Shown piece by piece: positions 7,261 to 14,001 of a stretch of 14,741 nt of DNA. The position numbers were made by a program, and so were the translations under genes. The stretch lies in NCBI GenBank assembly GCA_964350435.1, contig CAYGJS010000043.1, forward strand, positions 1 to 14,741. The letters are read 5' to 3'. Each line of letters starts with the position of its first letter. The first letter of the stretch is position 1. This DNA is from TMED27 sp964350435. GTDB lineage: Bacteria > Pseudomonadota > Alphaproteobacteria > Micavibrionales > Micavibrionaceae. Under the pieces are notes generated by a model. That model ran no database searches and was not told the origin of the DNA. It was given only the letters and a program-made list of their open reading frames with translations.

Positions 7261-7461
7261 ATGGCCAAAGCCACCTACGTTAAAGTGAGATTGGAAAGCG
7301 AAGCGAATACGGGATACCGTTACTACGCCAAACGCTCGACCCGCGCGGAATATAAGATTCGCAAGAAGAAATATGACCCTTGGGCTCTGAATGAAGAGAC
7401 AGGTAAAAAGGGCATGCATGTTTTTTTCGTCGAGAAAAAGCTTCCGCCACACAAAAAATAA
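7261..7461 (+). CDS. rpmG: 50S ribosomal protein bL33
   Basis: This small basic protein of the large ribosomal subunit sits near the E site. The product begins MAKATYVKVRLESEANTGYR and contains YYAKRSTRAEYKIRKKKYDP, matching the bL33 pattern (K-x-R-L-x-S-x-A-x-T-G-x-x-Y and K-K-Y-D-P). No zinc-binding cysteine pairs are present, so it is the zinc-independent (C-) form. At 66 residues it is longer than the usual 55 or so; the extra residues lie mainly after KYDP, in WALNEETGKKGM, plus a short basic tail. AGGAG at 7250-7254 sets the ATG at 7261; an upstream in-frame TTG at 7255 is inside the spacer and is rejected. It has its own promoter and terminator, so it is probably a single-gene unit. 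Confidence 0.94.
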   Translation: MAKATYVKVRLESEANTGYRYYAKRSTRAEYKIRKKKYDPWALNEETGKKGMHVFFVEKKLPPHKK

Positions 7462-7490
7462 AGAGCCTTTCTTTAAGATTTTTTTCAAGA

Positions 7491-7513
7491 AGCGCCTTTA
7501 TGGCGCTTTTTTT
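7491..7513 (+). terminator. Intrinsic terminator after rpmG
   Basis: AGCGCC at 7491-7496 and GGCGCT at 7502-7507 form a perfect 6-bp GC-rich stem with a 5-base loop, followed directly by a run of T to 7513. It is 30 bases after the rpmG stop and 25 bases before the next ATG. Confidence 0.85.
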
Positions 7514-7537
7514 GTCCTTCAAATCCGGATGTAAGCG

Positions 7538-9342
7538 ATGTTTCTGCAAAAAAGTAAAAAATATAAGCTGGACTATACCCCCAACCTTATGATCCCGCAG
7601 GGATTGACGGCCTATGTCCGCATGGTGGTTGCCCGCAATCCCCTGATGTGGTTCGTTTTTATTTTTACCGATATTGTGCACGGCATTCGATATCCGCTGG
7701 CGTTTTTGCTGGTCGGGCGGATTATCGATCTTCTGACTGGCCTGTCCGAGGGCGCTGAGATTCCAGAGGCTGTATGGAATTATAGCTTGTGGATTTTTAT
7801 CATCCTTCTGATCGGCGAGCTGGCGCATGCCTTGCCGCATTACTGGACGTTTGATTGGTGGAAACGGGCGCGGGCAGAGCTTCGCAGCGATATGATGGCC
7901 TATACGCTCAATCACTCCTATACCTATTTTCAGGATCATTTTGCCGGATCTTTGGCGCGCAAGGTCAGTGAAGGGATTGAAAAAGCCCTGCTGATCAACG
8001 AACAGTTTCGCTGGAATATCCTATTGCCGCTGGTCAGTATGTGCACTTCGGGTGTGGTGCTGTTCAGCTATGCGCCGCATTATGGCGCGCTGGTAGCGGT
8101 ATTTCTTGTTTTGATCCTTGGCCCTGTATTTTTAAAGATGAGGAAGCTGCGCGAGAAATCGAGGATTTTCGCCGATAGCTGCTCGGCTGTTTCGGGGCAG
8201 ATTGTCGATACACTCAGCAATATCGCGGCTGTGAAATCCTATGCCCGTGAGGCGCAGGAAATGGATGAACATACCCGCGTATCCGAAGACCAGATGAAGG
8301 CCTGGCATAAAATGCTGCGGGCGTTTTTGATGCTGGATAATTATCGCCGCGCCACATTCGTGGTGTTTGGCCCCGGCATGATGGTTTTATGCGTGCATGG
8401 CTGGCAGACAGGCTTGATATCGCTGGGCGATATCGCCACGATTATGGGTGTTTCGTTCAGCTTTACAGGGAATGCCTGGCATTTAAGCGGCGGAATCATA
8501 AGGATTTCTGAAAGTCTTGGGTATATGAACGACTCCCTGACTACGCTGATTAAACCGCACAGCATTCAGGATAAAGAAGGCGCGGCGGAACTTAAAGTGA
8601 GCGCAGGAAAGATCGTGTTCGAAAAGGTCGGCTTTGAGTACGAAAGCCAGCAGGTTTTTTCCGGCCTCAATATCCAGATTGAACCGAAACAGCGCATAGG
8701 CCTTATCGGCCCTTCGGGTGCAGGGAAATCAACCTTCATAAACCTGATTCAGCGGTTTTTTGATGTGCAGGCCGGCGGCGTTTATATTGACGGGCAGAAT
8801 ATTGCAGATGTCACGCAGAACTCCTTGCGCTCACAAATCGCCGTCATCCCGCAAGATACTTCGATGTTTCACCGCTCGATCATGGAGAATATTCGCTATG
8901 GGCGTCTGGAAGCCCCTGATGAGGAGGTTATTGAGGCCGCGCGCAAGGCGCATGCGCTCGGGTTTATCGAAAAATTGCCGCAAGGATTTGATACTCTGGT
9001 TGGTGAGCGCGGTGTGAAGCTCTCAGGCGGCCAGCGGCAGCGAATCGCGATTGCGCGGGCAATCTTAAAGACGCCCCCATTCTGATACTGGACGAAGCCA
9101 CATCGGCACTGGACAGCGAGTCCGAAAAGGAAATTCAGGCGGCGCTGGAGAGCCTGATGCAAGGCAAGACGGTTATCGCGATTGCACACCGGCTTTCAAC
9201 CATCAATCATCTCGATCGTCTGGTCGTGATGGATCATGGGCAGATTATTGAGGATGGGTCACATGAGGCGCTTCTGGCTTCAGGCGGGGTTTATAATCGT
9301 TTATGGTCGATGCAATCAGGCGGATTTTTGTCTGGAGATTAA
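7538..9342 (+). pseudogene. ABC exporter (fused membrane and ATPase domains) with a one-base frameshift
   Basis: Type I ABC exporter half-transporter of the MsbA/ABCB kind, about 600 residues if restored. The membrane domain (about residues 1-340) has hydrophobic segments around FVFIFTDIVHGIRYPLAFLL, LWIFIILLIGELAHALP, ILLPLVSMCTSGVVLFSY and GALVAVFLVLILGPVFL. The ATPase domain has Walker A GPSGAGKST (391-399), a Q-loop VIPQDTSMF and the signature LSGGQRQR starting at 495. The frame then closes with a TGA at 9083-9085, after ARAILK. The missing part continues in the next frame from GAC at 9070: DAPILILDEATSALD (Walker B and D-loop), then VIAIAHRLSTINHLD (H-loop), ending at 9342. One base is lacking near 9067-9070, in a short A-run. 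If real, the product lacks the catalytic Glu and His switch and is inactive; if a read error, the gene is whole. The substrate is unknown. It is convergent with pleD, 2 bases apart. Confidence 0.75.
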
Positions 9343-9344
9343 AC

Positions 9345-10769
9345 TCAGTTCAAAATTTCACGTTCCTGAATTTCAAAGTCTGCGGGGATGAGTTTGCCCA
9401 CGCCTTCAAAAACAACGCAATCCCGCCCGCCTTCTTTGGCCTGATAGAGCATTTTATCTGCGCGCTCCAGCGCTTCCTGCACCGTATGGGGCTGAAAATC
9501 TATCAACGCGCCGCCGACTGAGGTTGAAATTTTAAGTGGCTCGGACGCGCCGACGGTAAAGACATCTTCGGAGATAGAGCGCCGCAGGCGCTCGGCGACA
9601 TGATGGGCGCGGGCTTCACTGACATCTGGCAGGATCGCAACAAATTCTTCGCCGCCCAAACGCGCGACGAGGTCGAAGCTGCGCAAATTGTCCTGCAGCC
9701 GCTTGGCAAAAATTTTGAGGACTTCATCACCGATATTGTGGCCATGCGTGTCGTTCACGGGTTTGAAATGGTCAATATCAATCATCAAAACGGCGAGCGA
9801 TTTCTTGCTCTCTTGGTTTTTCTTCAAGAGTTTTTCAAGGTGAACCTCGAGATAACGGCGATTATACAGCCCTGTCAAACTGTCTGTCAGAGCCATAGAC
9901 AGGCTGATTTCATAGGAATCGCGCAGGCGTTCCTGAAAGCGTCTTCGGCGGATTTGCGTACGCACACGCGCCAGAAGCTCGTTCTTTTCAACGGGGCGCA
10001 AAATATAATCATGGGCACCAATTTCAAGGCCGTGCGCAAGCCTGCCCATATCATCCTGACCTGCGATCATCAGCATAGGCACAGAGCGCGTGCGCTCGTT
10101 GGATTTCAGATGGGAACACAGGCGAAGCCCGTCTTCATGTTCAAGATTTAAGCTGACGATAATCAATTCAAAGTCGTGGGTAGAGGACAATTCCATCGCA
10201 TCGGTGCCTCTCTCGGCGACCATGGTTGTGTGCTTATCTTCCAGCAAGACTTCCTGGACTTTACTCAGTTCAAAATCACGGTCTTCGATCAATAAAATTG
10301 TGGCTTTTTCAGCACTTTGGGTCATCACGCTTGATGTTTCACCAACGATACCAAGCTGGTTGGCGGTGTTTTCACGGATGCGCCATTCATCGGTGGTCAT
10401 TTTCAGGCGCACGAGGGAGCGCACACGCGCCATCAGAGCCATATCGTTAATCGGCTTGCTGAGGAAATCATCGGCACCGGCCTGCAGGCCACGAACCTTG
10501 TCATTGGCATCGGTCAGTGCCGTGACCATAACGACGGGAATATGGGCGGTGAGCGGATTTTCTTTGATCCGCGTGCAGACCTCAAAGCCGTCCATGCCGG
10601 GCATCATCACATCGAGAAGCACGAGATCGGGGCTTTCTGATTCGACTTTCTTCAAAGCTTCCTCGCCATTCATGGCTGTCAAAACATCGTAATATTCGGC
10701 ACTGAGTTTAGCTTCGAGAAGCTTCACATTTGGCAAAATATCGTCAACAACGAGAATACGGGCAGACAT
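9345..10769 (-). CDS. pleD: PleD-type response regulator diguanylate cyclase (REC-REC-GGDEF)
   Basis: PleD makes cyclic di-GMP from two GTP when its receiver domain is phosphorylated, and drives the motile-to-sessile change at the cell pole in Caulobacter. The 474-residue protein has REC1 with acidic pair D9/D10, phospho-acceptor D53 in LVLLDVMMPGMDG, T83 and K105. REC2 (about 156-285) is degenerate: the acceptor site reads IIVSLNL, with no Asp. The GGDEF domain has DSLTGLYNRRYLE, MIDIDHFKPVNDTHGH and the active-site GGEEF at 372-376. An RSFD inhibitory I-site (R363, D366) lies at the expected distance, so product inhibition is likely. This is the standard Caulobacter PleD layout. AAAGG, overlapping the divK stop, provides the ribosome site 9 bases after divK. 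It is the third gene of eipB-divK-pleD. Confidence 0.95.
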   Translation of the reverse strand: MSARILVVDDILPNVKLLEAKLSAEYYDVLTAMNGEEALKKVESESPDLVLLDVMMPGMDGFEVCTRIKENPLTAHIPVVMVTALTDANDKVRGLQAGADDFLSKPINDMALMARVRSLVRLKMTTDEWRIRENTANQLGIVGETSSVMTQSAEKATILLIEDRDFELSKVQEVLLEDKHTTMVAERGTDAMELSSTHDFELIIVSLNLEHEDGLRLCSHLKSNERTRSVPMLMIAGQDDMGRLAHGLEIGAHDYILRPVEKNELLARVRTQIRRRRFQERLRDSYEISLSMALTDSLTGLYNRRYLEVHLEKLLKKNQESKKSLAVLMIDIDHFKPVNDTHGHNIGDEVLKIFAKRLQDNLRSFDLVARLGGEEFVAILPDVSEARAHHVAERLRRSISEDVFTVGASEPLKISTSVGGALIDFQPHTVQEALERADKMLYQAKEGGRDCVVFEGVGKLIPADFEIQEREILN

Positions 10770-10778
10770 TAATGACCT

Positions 10779-11144
10779 TTATTTCAGATGGCTTTGAATG
10801 ACTTCCATAAAGTTGCCCACGGAAATCGGTTTGGAAATATAATCTTCACAGCCGCCTTCGCGGATTTTCTGCTCATCGCCCTTCATAGCGAACGCGGTCA
10901 CGGCAATCACGGGGATAGAGCGCAATTCTTCATCATCTTTGAGCCATTTTGTAACCTCGAGGCCAGAAACTTCGGGCAGCTGTATGTCCATCAGGATCAA
11001 ATCGGGTTTGTGCTTGCGGGCGAGATCCAAAACATTCCGCCCGTCATTGGTTTCCAGAGTTGAAATGCCGTGCGCCTCCAAAAGATCATGGAATAACTTC
11101 ATGTTCAGGGCATTATCTTCGACGATCAGAACGGTTTTACTCAT
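10779..11144 (-). CDS. divK: Single-domain response regulator DivK
   Basis: DivK is a stand-alone receiver that, when phosphorylated, acts through DivL and CckA to lower CtrA activity and set cell polarity. The 121-residue protein has the receiver landmarks: E9/D10, phospho-acceptor D53 in DLILMDIQLPEVSGLEVTKW, T83 in PVIAVTAFAMKGDE and K105 in YISKPIS. The AFAMKGDE segment and the D53 position agree with Caulobacter DivK, and the neighbouring pleD is the classical partner. There is no output domain. Its ATG overlaps the upstream eipB stop (TAATG), which suggests translational coupling. Another CheY-like single-domain regulator is possible in principle, but context makes DivK much more likely. 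Confidence 0.93.
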   Translation of the reverse strand: MSKTVLIVEDNALNMKLFHDLLEAHGISTLETNDGRNVLDLARKHKPDLILMDIQLPEVSGLEVTKWLKDDEELRSIPVIAVTAFAMKGDEQKIREGGCEDYISKPISVGNFMEVIQSHLK

Positions 11145-12091
11145 TATTTCATACTTTTCTTGGTCAAATTGACGGGCTTTACAGCCGAATCATTGTTGCA
11201 GGTTGAGTCGAGTTTTTCCAGTGCCGTGAGTTTTTGAGACACTGTAAAGTCATCATACTCGATCATCATATCACTGATCACGCCGTTTTCGTGAAAAACC
11301 AGATCCATCTCGTAATCAGAAGAGGCCTCGTCTTCTTGTTTCAAAGGGAAAAACGCTAAACGCACATTCCGGGCCTTGGTATTGATCAGACTTTCATCAA
11401 TGCCCGACATCTCTGCGCCATCAAACCGCGCCAGAGCGTTGACATCCTTGCCAATGACGCTATTCACCTCTACGGGACCCTCTTCGTCGCTGCCGTCATA
11501 AATAACGGAGGAGAAGAACGTCTTGCCTTCGGCAATTTTTTTTGCGACTTCGTATGTATGTTTCATCGGAAAAAGCGTGCCTTCGGGCAAATCATGGGTC
11601 AGGTCTTCCGGAATGGAAAAATGAGCCTTTCCTGGCTCCCCCTTTTTGATTTCTGCAATGCCGCGCAGGGCTTCAAAAGTCTTGCCATCTTTTTTACGTT
11701 GCGATGTAAAGTTGAGCGTTTCACCGTTGAAGGCTTCGTAGGTTGAAAAATCGCTGGTGATCCGCAAGGCAGGGCTATCGGCGTATTCATATAAAATATT
11801 AAATCTATGGTTGGTGTTCCAGGCATCGCAGCTGGGCTGCCACTCATAAAGCATCTGCCCGGAAATATTCACAATCTGGGAGCCGCTGCGTGTTGCCGCC
11901 AATTTTATGTCATACAACGCGCGGTGCGGAACAAACTCTGTCTGCTGCGAGGGAGATCGTGTTTTTTCCAGACTCGGCAGGGAGAGATTATTCTGGCCTG
12001 CATACCAATAATACGCGCCTGCGCCGCATAACAGAGCAATGAGAATACCGACAATAACAGATTTAGATTTTTGAACCATGCGACCATTCAT
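11144..12091 (-). CDS. eipB: Cell-envelope integrity protein EipB / DUF1849 family
   Basis: EipB is a periplasmic protein needed for envelope integrity in Brucella, with a spiral-like beta fold and a conserved disulfide. The ATG at 12091 gives 315 residues. A basic N terminus (MNGRMVQKSK) is followed by a hydrophobic signal or anchor segment (about 11-30, SVIVGILIALLCGAGAYYWY) and a linker. The body begins FVPHRALYDIKLAATRSGSQ, the typical family start, then INISGQ-like and MLYEWQPSCDAW segments. C88 and C298 fit the conserved cysteine pair near the two ends of the domain. An alternative ATG at 12079 would remove four residues, and an in-frame TTG at 12133 is less likely; no start has a strong Shine-Dalgarno. 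It is first in an operon with divK, whose start codon overlaps its stop. The assignment rests on recognised family motifs. Confidence 0.8.
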   Translation of the reverse strand: MNGRMVQKSKSVIVGILIALLCGAGAYYWYAGQNNLSLPSLEKTRSPSQQTEFVPHRALYDIKLAATRSGSQIVNISGQMLYEWQPSCDAWNTNHRFNILYEYADSPALRITSDFSTYEAFNGETLNFTSQRKKDGKTFEALRGIAEIKKGEPGKAHFSIPEDLTHDLPEGTLFPMKHTYEVAKKIAEGKTFFSSVIYDGSDEEGPVEVNSVIGKDVNALARFDGAEMSGIDESLINTKARNVRLAFFPLKQEDEASSDYEMDLVFHENGVISDMMIEYDDFTVSQKLTALEKLDSTCNNDSAVKPVNLTKKSMK

Positions 12092-12160
12092 TGAAAAGTT
12101 GTACCACCATAACAAAAGACCCCTTATGAGCAAAGCACAATCGCAGTATGAAAGCGTTTG

Positions 12161-12204
12161 GCCCCCGCAAGGAAGACGGCAAAGTCTTCCGCCTTTTAGG
12201 GGGC
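12161..12204. other. Two-part inverted repeat in the eipB/GGDEF intergenic region
   Basis: GCCCCC (12161-12166) pairs with GGGGGC (12199-12204), and inside this GGAAGAC (12171-12177) pairs with GTCTTCC (12184-12190). The 300 bases between the eipB and GGDEF start codons (12092-12391) hold this structure, a further weaker inverted repeat at about 12220-12239 (AACGC...GCGTT), the CtrA-type site at 12245-12259 and an AT-rich stretch at 12260-12307. I see no gene there. The two flanking genes are divergent, so the structure cannot be a terminator for either. It would lie in the 5' leader of eipB if that transcript starts upstream. Confidence 0.4.
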
Positions 12205-12244
12205 AGCTTTAGCCTAGAAAACGCTGCCGGCGGGCGTTCATTCC

Positions 12245-12259
12245 TTAAAAATGCTTTAA
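12245..12259. promoter_or_regulatory. Candidate CtrA binding site
   Basis: TTAA at 12245-12248 and TTAA at 12256-12259 are separated by exactly 7 bases, the full CtrA consensus spacing known from Caulobacter and other alphaproteobacteria. It lies between the divergent eipB-divK-pleD operon and the GGDEF gene, so it could control either. The region is AT-rich, which raises the chance of a random match. Confidence 0.4.
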
Positions 12260-12391
12260 AATCCATATTTAAGCTATTGATATAAAATAATATTTATATT
12301 TTTTTAAACTGGCACGATGTTCGCAATTCTCTTTGTACAAGGTCGCGTTAAAAAAACACGGCGATGGCTTATGAGAAGAAGGGGTGCCAAA

Positions 12392-13132
12392 ATGACTACG
12401 GATTTTATCCAAGACAAATATCTGGGGAAATGGCCAAGAAGCGTGCTTTTTGGTGAAAAACCGACCGTGCGCTCTGGGTATACCGCGACAGAAAACAAAA
12501 TCCGCACCACAAAGCTGGAGCTTACCCGCGATGCGAAGTTTTTAAATGGCGCGGATGATATTTTTGATGTTTTGAACCGTGCGGGCGATGCCTTGCAAGA
12601 AGCGGAAGACAGTATTCAGGAAAAAGACGATCAAATTCAATATCTTGAAGATATTTCTGGAATCGACCTCGTAACTGGATTTCTCAATAGACGCGGCTTT
12701 ACCAAGGCGTTAATCCGTGAAGTTTCTCGCACCAATCGCGGCCATAATGAAGGCGGGCTCTTGGTGATGTTTAATCTTGAAAATTTTGATAACATCCGCG
12801 AAAAGCACGGCATGGACGCGGCAGAGCGGGCTTTGATCCTGGTGGCCAAGGCCATGGATAATGAAATTCGGCCGATTGATTGGGCGGGGCGGATTAATGA
12901 TGATGAGTTTGTTTTGCTGTTTTCGCATACAACCATGGAAGAAGCCCTTGATCGCCTTCAGAATATGGCGTTGCGGCTGAATAAGCTTTCGCTGATCTGG
13001 GCAGGCGCAGAGATTCATTTGTCCTTAAGCCTTGGCCTCAAAAGCTATGGTAGGGGCGATCGCGCCGAGGACATATTCCGCTGCGCCAATGATGATTTGC
13101 AGCGCAATAGAAAAGGTGCGCCCTCGAAGTAA
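12392..13132 (+). CDS. Degenerate GGDEF-domain protein with intact c-di-GMP I-site
   Basis: The 246-residue protein has an N-terminal region of no recognised domain (1-55), a charged helix likely to form a coiled coil (about 56-90), and a GGDEF domain (91-240). The domain is identified by DLVTGFLNRRGF and the later FVLLFSHT and LSLSLGLKSYG strands. The active site is lost. The signature is NDDEF (169-173) rather than GGDEF, and the usual DIDHFK metal site reads NLENFD. The Asn that contacts guanine is Arg (DNIREKHG). The I-site R160-P-I-D163 is kept at the exact five-residue spacing. It is therefore more likely a c-di-GMP binder than a cyclase, as in PopA of Caulobacter. AAGGGG at 12379-12384 sets the ATG at 12392. 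An upstream in-frame ATG at 12317 would add 25 residues and has no better ribosome site. There is no transmembrane segment. Confidence 0.82.
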   Translation: MTTDFIQDKYLGKWPRSVLFGEKPTVRSGYTATENKIRTTKLELTRDAKFLNGADDIFDVLNRAGDALQEAEDSIQEKDDQIQYLEDISGIDLVTGFLNRRGFTKALIREVSRTNRGHNEGGLLVMFNLENFDNIREKHGMDAAERALILVAKAMDNEIRPIDWAGRINDDEFVLLFSHTTMEEALDRLQNMALRLNKLSLIWAGAEIHLSLSLGLKSYGRGDRAEDIFRCANDDLQRNRKGAPSK

Positions 13133-13145
13133 TAGAATTAACCCC

Positions 13146-13231
13146 TGTCTGCCGACCCCTTGCCCTAACCCCAAAAGGCAGACACCCTGAAAAAACCCGG
13201 CTTGCTGTTCCTATTCAGCGCCGGGTTTTTA
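13146..13231 (+). terminator. Intrinsic terminator after the GGDEF gene, with an upstream inverted repeat
   Basis: AAAAACCCGGC (13191-13201) and GCCGGGTTTTT (13220-13230) form a perfect 11-bp stem; GCTG/CAGC extends it inside the loop. The stem ends in a T-run on the plus strand, and its A-run on the other side would also make it work on the minus strand. Just upstream, TGTCTGCC (13146-13153) and GGCAGACA (13177-13184) form a separate 8-bp inverted repeat with a C-rich 23-base loop. Confidence 0.85.
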
Positions 13232-13257
13232 TTGCTTTCAGAGAGAATACGTAAATT

Positions 13258-13285
13258 TTGACAAATTTGCCGCGATTGTAGTAAT
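13258..13285 (+). promoter_or_regulatory. Likely promoter of the coiled-coil protein gene
   Basis: A perfect TTGACA at 13258-13263 is followed after 16 bases by AGTAAT at 13280-13285, preceded by TG (extended -10 pattern). It lies 26 bases before the ATG at 13312 and directly after the terminator, so the downstream gene appears to be transcribed on its own. Confidence 0.45.
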
Positions 13286-13311
13286 TTAAATATACTTAGA
13301 GAAAGACGTAC

Positions 13312-13998
13312 ATGACCGAGCAGGCTCTTCATAGTATAGTTCATGCACCCGTTGCTGAGGGGCGTGCACAGATTGTTCATTTTACCCGTCACCAACTCAG
13401 GCTTCTGACCGCCCTCGGTCTTCAAAGCGGATTAATGGATAAGATACACGACCTGCCGCTTAATTTTGAAACTCAAGATGAACGCGAAAAGCGTACACGC
13501 GAAAATGAAGAGCGTACACGCCGCGCTTTGCTTGCCGATTCTTTCCGAATGGGTATAAACATTGTCGAAATTTTGAATGAAATTGATAAGAAAATTAATC
13601 AATTACAAAACTCCCTTGATGCAGAACTTAATCGCAGCACAAAAAATAAAGAGAGAATTGTACAAATTCGTGAGGATATTCATGCTTTTCAAGAACAAAA
13701 ACAGATCTTAGAAACCATTGATGATGAGCGTGTTTCTAGCACCTCGACCTCAGAGCTTCGTCAAGTTCACACACGTTTTGAAAACTTTAAAACAGGATTT
13801 CGTGATTTTATGACACGGATGCGCGGCAGAAACCGCAGTTCGGATTTTGAAAACAGTAGTGATGGCGTTGCTGTTACAGACCCTCCAAGAGCGGCAGTGG
13901 CAAGCCCTCTCTCATCCTCCTTGGATCCCCTTATTTTCGAGGATACAGAAGAAGAGAAACCGGGCGCAGACGCCAAATCTAAGCCAGATAACGAGTAG
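13312..13998 (+). CDS. Hypothetical protein, charged coiled coil with acidic C-terminal tail
   Basis: I do not recognise this 228-residue protein. It has no signal peptide and no membrane segment. Residues 1-50 are mixed, with a short hydrophobic patch (LRLLTALGLQSGLM). Residues 55-75 are extremely charged and contain a short direct repeat (EKRTRENEERTRR). Residues 80-140 show heptad-like spacing (IVEILNEIDKKINQLQN, then IVQIREDIHAFQEQKQIL) and should form a coiled coil. A second helix with FENFKTGFRDFMTRMRGR follows, then a disordered Ser/Pro/Asp tail ending in acidic residues. Codon use is more A/T-rich than in aspS. It has its own promoter and converges on aspS with a 3-base gap. A structural or adaptor role is possible, but no function can be assigned. 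Confidence 0.75.
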   Translation: MTEQALHSIVHAPVAEGRAQIVHFTRHQLRLLTALGLQSGLMDKIHDLPLNFETQDEREKRTRENEERTRRALLADSFRMGINIVEILNEIDKKINQLQNSLDAELNRSTKNKERIVQIREDIHAFQEQKQILETIDDERVSSTSTSELRQVHTRFENFKTGFRDFMTRMRGRNRSSDFENSSDGVAVTDPPRAAVASPLSSSLDPLIFEDTEEEKPGADAKSKPDNE

Positions 13999-14001
13999 AT
14001 C

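Noticed and set aside
9059..9085. Programmed -1 frameshift in the ABC transporter
   Set aside because: The codons TTA AAG do not form a standard X-XXY-YYZ slippery heptamer and I saw no clear downstream stimulatory structure. The break falls at an A-run in the middle of the ATPase core, where a simple base loss or read error is the easier explanation.
12133..12133. TTG at 12131-12133 as the eipB start
   Set aside because: The extra 14 residues (LIRGLLLWWYNFS) would precede the basic N-region of the signal segment, and an ATG follows at the expected place.
12063..12266. Minus-strand open frame of 67 codons overlapping the eipB start
   Set aside because: It overlaps eipB in another frame, lacks a ribosome site and recognisable motifs, and runs through the inverted repeats of the intergenic region.
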